Under the pieces are notes generated by a model. It had not been told where the DNA came from. It was given only the letters and a program-made list of their open reading frames with translations, and did not search any database. A stretch of 64,000 nt of DNA from Lineus longissimus (Eukaryota > Nemertea > Pilidiophora > Heteronemertea > Lineidae), in NCBI RefSeq assembly GCF_910592395.1, contig NC_088317.1, positions 1,676,001-1,740,000 on the forward strand, given 5' to 3'. Of the stretch, positions 37,374 to 47,875 are shown in pieces (the first letter of the stretch is position 1; every line of letters begins with the position of its first letter). Both the position numbers and the translations under genes were made by a program.

Positions 37374-38220
37374 TTGTTATGAGGTGCCCTGGACATCAGA
37401 TAGAACAGGAAGGTACAGTAGCTACAAGTGCCATATATCAGCCAAGCTTGTTATGAGGTGCCCTGGACATAAGATAGATCAGGAAGGAACAGTAGCTACA
37501 AGTGTCATGTATCAGCCAAGCTTGTTATGAGGTGTCTTGGCCATCAGATAGAACAGGAAGGTACAGTAGCTACAAGTGCCATGTATCAGCCAAGCTTGTT
37601 ATGAGGTGCCCTGGCCATCAAATAGATCAGGAAGGAACAGTAGCTACAAGTGTCATGTATCAGCCAAGCTTGTTATGAGGTGCCCTGGACATCAGATAGA
37701 ACAGGAAGGTACAGTAGCTACAAGTGCCATATATCAGCCAAGCTTGTTATGAGGTGCCCTGGCCATCAGATAGATCAGGAAGGTAGAGTAGCTACAAGTG
37801 TCATGTATCAGCCAAGCTTGTTATGAGGTGTCTTGGCCATCAGATAGATCAGGAAGGAACAGTAGCTACAAGTGTCATGTATCAGCCAAGCTTGTTATGA
37901 GGTGTCTTGGCCATCAGATAGATCAGGAAGGAACAGTAGCTACAAGCGTCATGTATCAGCCAAGCTTGTTATGAGGTGTCTTGGCCATCAGATAGATCAG
38001 GAAGGAACAGTAGCTACAAGTTTCATGTATCAGCCAAGCTTGTTATGAGGTGCCCTGGCCATCAGATAGATCAGGAAGGTACAGTAGCTACAAGTGTCAT
38101 GTATCAGCCAAGCTTGTTATGAGGTGCCCTGGCCATCAGATAGATCAGGAAGGTACAGTAGCTACAAGTGTCATGTATCAGCCAAGCTTGTTATGAGGTG
38201 TCTTGGCCATCAGATAGATC
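37374..38220. repeat. 74-bp minisatellite, 11.4 copies, with 148-bp dimer phase
   Basis: TTGTTATGAGGTG starts at 37374, 37448, 37522, 37596, 37670, 37744, 37818, 37892, 37966, 38040, 38114 and 38188, every 74 bases without a single indel; the twelfth copy stops after 33 bases. Three linked variants alternate in copies 1-6: odd copies have AGAAC and TGCCAT, even copies have AGATC and TGTCAT, with GGTAC or GGAAC following mostly the same pattern. Copies 6-12 are the even type. This points to spread of a dimer, then of a monomer. No frame is open through the array. Confidence 0.97.
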
Positions 38221-38419
38221 ACATACTATGAATAAATGAGACAATCACAGTTCTCCACTCTTCCACATGACCAGCTAAGGTCCATCACAATCACCTGAGG
38301 ATCGTGGAGATCTCCTTTCCTAGCCGTGAGTTGCTCCTCTCCGCTGATTCTATTGATTATAGCGACACCTGATAAATGACCATCCAGGCTTGGTCAGTCC
38401 TCCGGAGAGGACACTATCT

Positions 38420-38640
38420 GTGACTCGCTCTACCAAAACTAGGCGCTTGTCGCATCTGAACTCGACAGGTTGATACGGACTTGTTGTTCATTTCCCTATT
38501 GTAGACATTTTGTGAAATCTATTACAAACTGATTTGGTCACATTTCACAAAAGGTCTACAATAGGGAAATGAACAACAAGTCCGTATCAACCTGTCAAGT
38601 TCAGATGCGACAAGCGCCTAGTTTTGGTAGAGCGGGTCAC
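38420..38640. mobile_element. 99-bp-arm foldback element
   Basis: The left arm 38420-38518 and right arm 38542-38640 are reverse complements with only three mismatches in 99, separated by a 23-base loop. The ends are GTGAC(T/C)CGCTCTACC. ATCT flanks both sides (38416-38419 and 38641-38644), which looks like a 4-base target duplication. It may be a fully palindromic MITE. Any transcript would fold into a long near-perfect hairpin, much longer than a metazoan microRNA precursor but suitable for small interfering RNA production. It has no ORF. Confidence 0.9.
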
Positions 38641-39200
38641 ATCTGTTTAAGGTCAACGAAACAATGCATTGTATGTCTTCCTAATAGCATGCTGGTTTTA
38701 GACTGAAAGATATTAACTGTCTGAGCCTCAACGTTGCCTTGTGTTGTCCGTAGAAGTCCGTAGAAGTTGTCCCTCAGGGACTTGCACTAGTACTGTGGTG
38801 TAATTCTCGATGCTGTTGGTCTTTTCTGCACTGCACATCTTGGATGCTTCAGGGTGGTTCCCAGTACAGCCTACCTTACCCTATGCACTATCGCATCAAA
38901 GGACAACAAGGATGGAATAGCACAACAAAGATCTGCCGATGGGGCATATATATATATCTCAACTCTCTCCTGGTAATTGCGGTGACAGTGACCACATATA
39001 TTAGTAGATAATGTGATAGTAATGTATGTATTATGCTACAAATGATCACAAAGTGACATGTTAATTGCATATGAATACAACCGCAAGCTGATAAATCTTG
39101 GGTGTACATTATGAACGTGGGATTTCTCCTATAAACGGAGTGTGAACATTATGAGTTTACCATAGGCACTTCCATTATGGCTCGAACTTGAAGTCCTTAA

Positions 39201-39732
39201 CACTTTCAGCGCCATCCGACGTAATTTTACGTCTTGCAATTTCACACGGTTGAGCCATCCGACGTAATATTACGTCGCGTTTTTAAATTTCCCGCTTTGT
39301 CTTCGAGGCGACTAGCAGCGCAGTATAGGGGAAAACAATTTAACTATACAGCACTTGAGGTGATAGTATGATGTTCAGCCAATGTGCTATTTATAGCCAA
39401 GATCGTCTGCATTCGAATAGGCGCAATGGCGGGTCGAAGATTGATGACGGGGGCAGATGTAGCCGAGAGTATGCCAAAAAGCGGGTATTCGGAAAGACAC
39501 CAGATATTACTGTTCTATGTGTGGGGTACCATTGTGCAAAATCAAGTGCTTTGCTGACTATAATTCCAAATTAGCATTGTAAAGAGATCTAATAAAGAAG
39601 AACCAACACAGAAAATTTCATGTAATTATCTTTATTCCTTCTATTGTTTTCATAATTTTGAAAAAGGGTAAAAAGGGGCGTAACCTTGGCCCCTGGGGGA
39701 AGTACGCTAAATATGGCTGGGCGCTGAAAGTG
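39201..39732 (+). mobile_element. deleted piggyBac-like element
   Basis: The element is bounded by TTAA (39197-39200 and 39733-39736). Its ends are inverted repeats starting CACTTTCAGCGCC; with flanking bases, 18 bases match perfectly. TTAA targets and short TIRs are diagnostic of piggyBac (Kolobok also uses TTAA). Subterminal palindromes GACGTAATATTACGTC and GACGTAATTTTACGTC lie near the left end. Inside is the 3' end of a transposase gene followed by AATAAA at 39591-39596. At 532 bp it has lost most of the coding region and cannot move on its own. Confidence 0.9.
39368..39582 (+). pseudogene. piggyBac transposase C-terminal cysteine-rich end, frameshifted
   Basis: The frame from 39368 gives a basic stretch with R-C-S, A-K-K-R and G-K-T. 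At about 39500 a frameshift is needed, and from 39502 the other frame reads R-Y-Y-C-S-M-C-G-V-P-L-C, then C-F-A-D-Y, and stops at 39580-39582. C-x2-C-x4-5-C followed by C-F and an aromatic residue is the well-known C-terminal ring-like zinc finger of piggyBac transposases. The catalytic DDD domain is absent. Location between piggyBac ends and just before a poly(A) signal supports the call. Confidence 0.85.
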
Positions 39733-39772
39733 TTAAGCAGTTAGAAATCTTTCAAAACACCAATTTAGAAAA

Positions 39773-40014
39773 CCAATTTCAAGGGCGGGGGTCAATTCTT
39801 TTCTTTTTTTTGTAATATATATTTTTTTTACTTCCCTGGTACTTTCTTTTTTTACATTTTAATTTTACATTATACATTTTTCTTTTTTTTCTATATTTAC
39901 ATTTCACATTTTCTAGAGAACTGACTCCCACCCTTGAAATTGGCATTTACCTTATTCTGAAAGAGTTCTAGTCGCTTCAGGATTTCAAGTTCTATAGCCA
40001 AAATGGTGGTCCCT
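39773..40014 (-). repeat. dispersed fragment, copy B, with inverted arm
   Basis: 39918-40014 aligns with copy A at 6136-6231 and shares its minus-strand reading (L-E-I-L ... L-E-L ... N-A-N-F-K). In addition, 39773-39798 is an inverted copy (23 of 26) of 39918-39943, with a T-rich spacer of 119 bases between them. It begins only about 40 bases after the piggyBac element. The two copies and the inverted arm suggest an unrecognised mobile element or the edge of one. Confidence 0.6.
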
Positions 40015-40715
40015 ATGGTCAAATCTTAGACAAGATGATTTATGTAGAAATATCAACGTAAAAACTGCTATTGTATCTAAAGCAATGCAGAAGACTATTC
40101 TTCATGTACCTATCAAAGTATGTTAATGAAAATGGACTGTTGCTACCCAACTTTCGCAAATTTCATAAACCCTTATATATGTTTTATGGTGCATAGGTCT
40201 ACGGACCATAAATAGTCCTCAGCAGTAATGAAATTTGCGGTGAAATATCACACAGCCTGGCAGAGATCAAGCGCCATGATATGAGATCTAATCATCAATG
40301 GAAATTTGTGACTTTTTAGTATATGGCGGTCTGTCGTATGCAATGTAAAGTATCAAGTACTGTCAAAATAACACACATATACATTGAGGGTAGAATGACA
40401 CTGTTTAGTTTATCAAATAACGGAATGATCAATATCGGATATTGATCGGTGTATGGTTTAGTGTTTCTTTATGTTGTTGTTTTAGATATCTGATTGCCCA
40501 GGCGGTAAATCAATGTCAGGATGACGTTGATGATGATATGTTGCCACAAGATATGTTTCCATTCATGAACTGTAACATTTTTCACTGAGCTTTTTATTCG
40601 TCTTTAAATACACTGAAATTAATCTGCTTTAAAAAGTACTCTAAATTTAGCAAAATGTGCTGGTATCACGATATCAGTATAAAATCCATCCTCAGATCTA
40701 GCTCTAAATGTTGAG
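40015..40715. other. noncoding block
   Basis: A+T-rich with no recognised gene, RNA or repeat. Confidence 0.4.
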
Positions 40716-40868
40716 CAGGGCCACTCTTGATGACATTCCTGTGTCTAACAATTACTGTCCTTATAGAGAGGTGGCCGTGAGATTACATAGGTCAAAGTGT
40801 ATAGAAATGACCAGTCTTTGACTAATGGCATCCCTAAGAGAGAGGTGTCCCTTGAGCGGGTACAATGA
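40716..40868 (-). mobile_element. pogo-like MITE, diverged copy
   Basis: The left end CAGGGCCACTCTTGATGAC resembles copy 1's CAGTAGAACCACTCTTAGC. Inside are 'ccttatagagaggtgg', 'aggtcaaa' and 'gagagaggtgtcc', and the right end is GGGTACAATG. The order matches the better copies at 11853 and 56851, but the ends are decayed and no clean TA duplication is visible. Confidence 0.55.
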
Positions 40869-43240
40869 ATAAGGCTTGAATTCTTGCTGGTTTCAAATTG
40901 ACAAATACCATACATGAATCAGATAATGTAAGCAGGGATACAAACGATCTTTGAGGAGGAGTAACGAGTAGCAAAAAATTTGAACTTCATCTACTTGTTC
41001 TCTTGTGCAACAACTTTCTTCATGGGTCAAATAACATCTTTATGTTGACATTTGATATGCAGTTAGCGATCGCTATACGCTACACTGATCATCCACGTCA
41101 TACGAAAAAGGTCAAAATCGCATCAAAATGGTAAAGTACCGTATCATGGCTAGAACAATCAATAAGCATTTCATGCAGAGCTCGTTATCTTAATAGCATT
41201 CCTACATGAAGGGAAAGAAGTCATCTTTCAAAGGCAGGATATTGACAGCGCATTGTCAGTATGAGTTCTTATGATAACTTTGAATATAGGAAATTTATAA
41301 AGGTCAGGTAGAAAGCATGTGTGTTAGGATTAAGCAACACGCTATTTTTGCTCTGTGATCAATTTGAAGGCAGAACTATCTTTAGAGTTGAGGGTAGGGC
41401 AGCATGGGTTGATTCAGGGATGAAGGAAAGGGCTCTTGAGAAACAGGGGGTGTCCTTGTGGTTTTTATTTATTTCTGTTGATTAACTAAAACATGTGATA
41501 CATTATTTCAAACAGGTTTTCAAATAAGATTGCACTCTACCTCTGGATCCTTCACCAAGACCACAACACCAGGGAGTCTACCCATTCTAATCAATACCCT
41601 CTCTAAGAGCAAACGAAGTCTCAAAGTTTTTTTTAAATTCTCTCGTTGAACAACCGTTTGGGCCGACTTTCACATCGATTATTCTTAAAACTAGAATTTC
41701 CACTCGCATAGTTAAGTATGCCAAAGGTATTGCTTCAACCACCTTCAGACGAAATGGAATATTTCGTGGCTTAAAATCTTAATTTCCAAATGTCAGTCGG
41801 TGATTTGCCCAATAACTCCACGTCACCCTCAATTGATCAATGTACTATACTGTGTATACAGAATCTACAAAAGAATCTGACAAATTCAAGATGAAACCCA
41901 ACGGAAAAGCTAACAGGTAGCATTTCCAACACAGACGAAATAGCAATGCTTTCACAGGGAGCAACATTGGCCAAATTGCTTCAGCACTTGGCGAGAATTA
42001 ACAACAAAGCCCTTCACAGATAGGGTGTCGTACAATAAACACTTCTCAGCATTGTCAGTGGTTTTTGTTTTGGCTTCAGTATCTGTTTTGAATACGTGAA
42101 TTTTTCCAGTCGGTGAGGTCTCCAGGTTCTTTTTTGCAAAGTAAATGCTTTGTGTCAGGAAGTGGTTCCTCGGCATATAGCAGACTTAGCCTAGTAGTCC
42201 CTATGAAGAATAGACTGAGGAAAATGATAAGAGATCATATTTCTAGTACATCAATAAGTATCACTACTTTCAAACTGTTCAAACAGTTCAGGAGCTCCTA
42301 AACCTTCAAACTTTCAGAAGTGGTGGGCAACCTTTCTAAGATATGGAGAATTCTGGGCAGTAAATCCCCGTAAAAGTCCAACAAAGTCAGCAGAGTCAAG
42401 CCCTTGTAGTGCGGCTAAAAATTGGGACACAACTCACATTGACACAGAACAAGAAAGAAGACTTCTGAGCCTCACTCACCAATAACAGTGGTAACTGTTC
42501 ACCTTTGCCCAAAAACGTCTTGTATTGAAGTAGGAGTCAAATTCCACCACCTGTGATTTTCAGCACAACAAAAACAAACCAGACCCAAGAAAAATGCTTT
42601 ATAGTTGCATTGACCGTAAAAGATGGCAACTACTGGCAGACCCAGTCGTGAAAAATCTTCTGATGTTGACGACAGAATCAGATTTCACACCTGTGGAATC
42701 GACAATGCACAAAAGACCCGAGGAAAAAACGCTTCTTAGTCTCATTGACCAATAACGGTGAATACGTTACTACGCCTCCCCGGAAAAATCCTCCACCGAC
42801 ACAATTGCTACTCAGTGGACAGCGAGTGTTTCTTTTCTTGCTGACATGGTTTGGCAATCAGCGAACTAATGGCTATCACATTCCTTTGGGAGTAGCTAGC
42901 GTAGGCAACAGGTGGCCCGTTGATTTGAAAATACGTTGAATGGATTTACGGCGCAGAATCGGCCACTCGTGCTTCTTGGCGGTTGCTAAGTACAGTGGTG
43001 TAACACTTGAAAGTGTTTACATCTCGGTCAGCGGTGTCGGCGGTATTGATGGATGGACTTTTAAGGACAAATCCTGGTTTCTCCAATCTCCCAGGAACTT
43101 GAAGCTAAGTCCTAGCTAAGTAGCTATAAAAGTCAAAACTTAGAGCTTGACTAAATCCAATGCTAGAAGAGTATTGACTTGGTACTGGGGGGGATGTAGG
43201 TACATGTCACGATATCCCCTTATAAGAAAGGCGATACCTT
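40869..43240. other. noncoding block with one direct duplication
   Basis: 'cttctgagcctcactcacca' (42462) is matched by 'cttcttagtctcattgacca' at 42732, period 270, followed in both by 'ataac(a/g)gtg'. Otherwise no feature is recognised. Confidence 0.45.
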
Positions 43241-43249
43241 GAGGATTTA

Positions 43250-43322
43250 CAATTTCTAAGTCCAAATATTTTTTCACTTGTTTTTTTCTGCTCAAAATGA
43301 ACCAACAACATCAGTCCCAAGC
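43250..43322 (+). repeat. 128-bp-family repeat, single partial unit
   Basis: 'tttctaagtccaaatatttt' is followed by the core CTGCTCAAAATGAACC at 43288 and ATCAGTCCCA. The rest of the unit is absent. Confidence 0.85.
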
Positions 43323-44879
43323 TATCCACCTCGTTACAACATGCTTGTTCATCCAACATGCACTTTCCCAACAAATCCGAGAAGATAATATCTGACGGCC
43401 CCACCATACATGTATGTATACAGAGACTCTGGCACGTCCACAAAGCCATGGTTTAAGAGGCTGTGTGACATATACAAAACATCAACCACAAAAAAAGCAT
43501 TTCGTTCAGCCAGTAGAGACTTGCACCACCAATGTTATAAGCGAGACAAAGTACAAACCTGTTTGATGGAATTACCAAGGCTATGTTTGACAATTCACAA
43601 CCTAATAGATATATATTTCATACCACCAAAACAGGTTATGAAACGCCTGCACTCTACAATAATAACATATTCATCTCGGTATAAGTGTCATGAAAACATA
43701 TTTATTCCCACCATAAAGTGTCATTACTGCTGTAGCTCTATCAGCCAGATCAAAACACATAAAAACCTGTCTGAGAGTATTATCAAAGGTGCTATTCGAT
43801 AGTTCTGCTGAGTTCCTGGGCTACAGCAATTACAAGGTCAGCGCTGTTGCCAGGTTGTTCATTGGCTCTGTGATATTATTCTGGACATGTGTGCAGTGCC
43901 ATTGATATGTGTCATTAGGAAATGTGGCAACTAAATCAGTGGACATCAGAACTCATTAGGGGGGCCGGCAATGGTCAGGGGAAATGTGCATGTAAACGCA
44001 CGGCTGGAAGCGGTGTAGTAATGTGGCTTGGTGGGCATTGGACAAGGCTGGAATGGGAATAGAAGTGTCCAACTCAGCAATGGGAGTTTTATTTCTGATA
44101 AATGAAATGTCATGATGGAATCATGGGCCGTCACAAATCATCTGAAGGGAATTGCTTCAGAATGAACATGTGAACGCATGCTCAACACTGCCATGACGCA
44201 TGGCTTAACCCATGATGGTGCAAGGACTTCCAAGAAATCATGCAGTTTCATTAGACATCTGACATGTTTGTGTCAAAGAGGGCTCTAACACGGTCTCTTT
44301 ATGTCAAAGACCTCAGATCCTGTCCTGTTATAAAAGATGGACCAGGCAGTGCCCTAATGAACCAAATAAACAGCCCTCCCACAAAACTCCATGGCGGCAT
44401 CACCTTCCCATTCATCTCCTGTATCATCGGAACATCTTCGGAAGGAACAATCAGTCCCAAGAGGATTCTGTTTTTCACAGCCTAGAATTGTTTTGACTAA
44501 GATCACTCTCTGATTACCAATTCTATGATAGCTGGCAATGGTTTTTGGTGAATTATCTTTGTTGGTTTGTTGGAAACATGTTACATCGGCAATTTCCTTT
44601 AGCCAGAAGCATTATTTACAAGTAACTTTTTAAGTTATTCAGCTCTGCCAAAATTAATGTAAAAAAATGCCAATTCCCGATTAGTGCTTTAGATTGTTTA
44701 TCATCTCATCATGTACGATTATATCAGAAACCCATAGGATTTACCCCTCTATATATTTTGTCGAGAATTGAATTTAGAGTAGTTGATGAGGATGTTGGCC
44801 CAGGTTAGGTAAAGCAATTAGGATGTTTTTAGTAGCTTACTGTTATGCCATTGCCATGTTTGGTCTTCATCAAGCTGGA
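43323..44879. other. noncoding block
   Basis: A 130-codon open frame (43410-43802, plus) has no recognisable domain and a low-complexity Lys/Thr/Cys-rich composition. I do not call it a gene. Confidence 0.35.
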
Positions 44880-45330
44880 TGGCAAAGCACTCGGTTGTCT
44901 GGTGAGAAAGCCAATACAATACTGTCCAGTCCTGCTCCTATCTGGCCCGACAAGACTAGCATAGTAATGTGGACATCATACATGGTAAATGACCTGTCAT
45001 TGCTTAACTATTGGTTCTAAGACACTGTTCTCTATGGATCGGTTGGAGGGACATGCTCCCAATGCACGTTGAATCGCAGTTACAGTGCAACCAGAAAGCT
45101 TCTTGGTCAGTCATATTACAACTCAGTCATCTGGTCAGAGAACAGTCGGAGAAGACAATGTATAATACTGCCGAGTCATGCACCTATCTGGGCAGACAAG
45201 ACTAGCATGCAATCTAGATAGACTTCATACATGGTAAATGACATGTCATTGCTAAATCAAGGGCTGTCAAGCGTCATTCTGTAGGGATTCGTTGGGATGA
45301 ACATGCTCCGAATCCATGAGCATCACAGTT
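44880..45330. repeat. diverged direct duplication, period ~247
   Basis: GACAAGACTAGCAT at 44948 recurs at 45195. 'catcatacatggtaaatgacc' matches 'ttcatacatggtaaatgaca' later, 'tgtcattgct' follows in both, and 'ttggagggacatgctcc' matches 'ttgggatgaacatgctcc'. The preceding parts ('ctcctatctgg' and 'cacctatctgg') also align, so the duplicated unit is nearly the whole period. Confidence 0.75.
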
Positions 45331-45714
45331 AGTACTGGCACTGGAGCGACTGTACAGGCCAGTTTCAACTTCCAGGTGAAAAGGGGAAACCGACATTATA
45401 GGCATCAGGTAATTTGGATAACAGCAATGGATTTGACCTCACGATACCTTAACATGACATTGGCATGGATGCTTCAGCGGGTGTCTTCTGTATATATGTA
45501 CTTACCTGAAACGGGTAACGGGACATAACATTAGCAAATGGAAAATGATCTGACTTTGCCCAATGGTGCAACCTGTATGTCGGTGAAACAGTGAGGGTTC
45601 TTTTGAGAACTGCAAATGAAGACAGGCAGTCAAGCTACTTACCTAGACTGACCAGTCTTATATACATGTCAAAGAGTCACTGTGGACTATTGGCTCTGAC
45701 TTTCATCCTTTATA

Positions 45715-45805
45715 CTAGGATGAAGGGCCTTGCCCAAGGGTACACATGGCCTTCTTTATCGAACGCATGCCCTAATTCATTGTAATCAGAGCCATAGCCG
45801 ATATC
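45715..45805 (-). mobile_element. SINE-like remnant
   Basis: The plus strand carries 'gggccttgcccaagggtaca', then 'tatcgaacgcatg', then 'agagccatagcc'. In many aquatic animal SINEs the reverse strand shows CTTGCCCAAGGGNACA, then an inverted B box (GATTCGAACC), then an inverted A box in this order. The inverted B box is degenerate. The assignment rests on this order and on recall of the motif. Confidence 0.4.
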
Positions 45806-47639
45806 AACCACAGATACCCATTGTAATGCACACATATCATGTCTGTGGCTTTGATATCACTAGTTGCTCCCCAATACCAGCTAGCACTATTAGCCACAAG
45901 GTTTTAGGCTAATTCCATCATCTGATAGCATCGGTAGTTTGGTATGATTCCAGTTACTTTGATGTGGGATGTCTCGGCCAATAATTGATCACTGTGTAGA
46001 AGCATTTGGCATGTCAGGTCAGGGTCACAGAATGAGCCACCCTTTTGTCTTCACAAGCAACGAGCAAACAACATGGAAAAGATGGCATTACAAGTAGTTT
46101 TCCCTTTCCTCAAGATAGGATTTTGGAAGAAAGCAAGACTTCAACCATGGGAGCAGTCCGTGTCGGGTCAGCCGCTGCAAAATGGGACCATTCTTCTGTA
46201 CTCTAGAGCAAGGAGACACAAGGTAACGGTGAATTCATCTAAGAACCAGCAATGTCTCACAAAACGTCACTCAAGGGTAGTTGCCATTTCCCCCAAAACC
46301 CTGGTTCGGCTCCTCGGATTCGGCCGACATTTTAGGTCCACCCTAACTGTTTGGTGAGACAATCAATCTCTCCAATTTCTTCAACAGAAGATCTAGCAAT
46401 ATGAATGGGTATGTACATGTAACATGCAAGCTCCTTAGGACAGAAACTAGAAAATATCGTTATGCTGTTAGTAAAAGGTACATTATGCTTTCGTGTAAAA
46501 AGAAACATTTTGTTTGCGAAACAATTCATCAAGCTTTGAGGTGTTCCACAGTCTTGCATCTTTTTCTTTCTCACCCCATGGCCTTTGAGCACTGATGAAA
46601 AAGCCGAGCCAAAGAATTATCCCATTTTTAACAGAAAGTCAAACTCTGAGATTATGTACGAATATCTCGACAGGTACATTATACAGATTACTTTTCTTCT
46701 TTGCTGATGTTTTTTACAAACTTTTTATTTGATGTAATCACGCATTGGCTAATGCATAAAGATTTAGGTCAAATGAAAAATACGAACACCAAGTTTCCCA
46801 TCAGGTTTTTAAAACTTGTATTTTAGTGAGGCTTTCTCGAATTGTAGATCAATATGAAGCTTAGCAAGGGATAAACAGGTTTGCAAAGTAGCTCTGAAGA
46901 CCTTATGATCTGATGTCATGGTAACACGCTTAGTTGGCAATGTGTTGGGCTCTTTGAACCTACATTATAGCCTGGAAAGGAAGCTGATCCATCAGAGGTG
47001 ATTTTTTTGTTGCAAAGGTTTTGGAAACGTAGCTGAGTACATCTCCTAAGAGAATAAATTAGATCTTTGAACTGAAGCTGGTCCATAGGTGATGATGATA
47101 CCCATGAGCAACAAGCTTGCAAAGTATATCTGAATATCACAAACTGGTCCCCCAGCTCTTAGCGACAGAGCCACCGTTTGAGACATTGTGGCAACAGCCA
47201 GCTTTCCTACCACAAGTGAGGGATTCTATTTGTTTGGGGGTCAATTCAAGCCAGACGACAGGGAATGCAGCATAGAAACAGAGTCAGGGCCAGGACGGCA
47301 AAAGCAGAAGCTGAACTATCATTCATGCCAAATATAATCCAGAATGTAAAGACAATGTACTGAAAATTCATAAACGATAAGATCACAGAGCATTCAAATG
47401 TCAATATCTGGCACCGATCCCTTTGCGTTGAGGTCTTCTTCACCACAAAAACCGTGCAATTGTTGACAAATCCTACGAGAAACCAGACTGTCATAAGTTG
47501 ATTCTCTCATGTCAACCTCTCTTGTATTGGGCTTGTCGAACCCCTGTGGGAGACTGCGCATCTAATTCTCAATGAAAATTGCATCTATACTAGAATGAAT
47601 CTTGTCCTCCAGCAAGAACACATTGTATCTTCATTGTCA
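45806..47639. other. noncoding block
   Basis: No gene is recognised. A tRNA-like string near 46921-46980 lacks a B box and was set aside. Confidence 0.35.
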
Positions 47640-47875
47640 CGACCAACAGATTTATCCTTCTTTCTTGCTCCCAAATACTGATATTGTTCAAGGGTGTTTT
47701 TTCTTCTGTTTGCAACCAGAGTAATGACACTTTCTTAAATAGGCACTCCTACTGTAATCAAAACTGCAGCTCTCACCAAGGAAAATGGTATGTTCCTTGT
47801 GGCAATCGAACCTTCACTTTCCCAATGCCTTGTTGATATTGTTCAAGGATTGTTTTTCTTCTGTTTGCCAATACC
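47640..47875. repeat. diverged direct duplication, period 155
   Basis: TGATATTGTTCAAGG at 47679 recurs at 47834, and in both it is followed by a T-rich stretch ending TTCTTCTGTTTGC. The aligned part is about 40 bases. Confidence 0.75.

Noticed and set aside
21420-46360. 16-base word AACTGTTTGGTGAGAC shared by 21420 and 46345
   Set aside because: About one 16-base match is expected by chance in 64 kb, and the flanks do not align.
46921-46985. tRNA-like string with TTAGTTGGCA and an anticodon-arm-like stretch
   Set aside because: No B box or closing acceptor stem is found, so it does not qualify as a tRNA or SINE.
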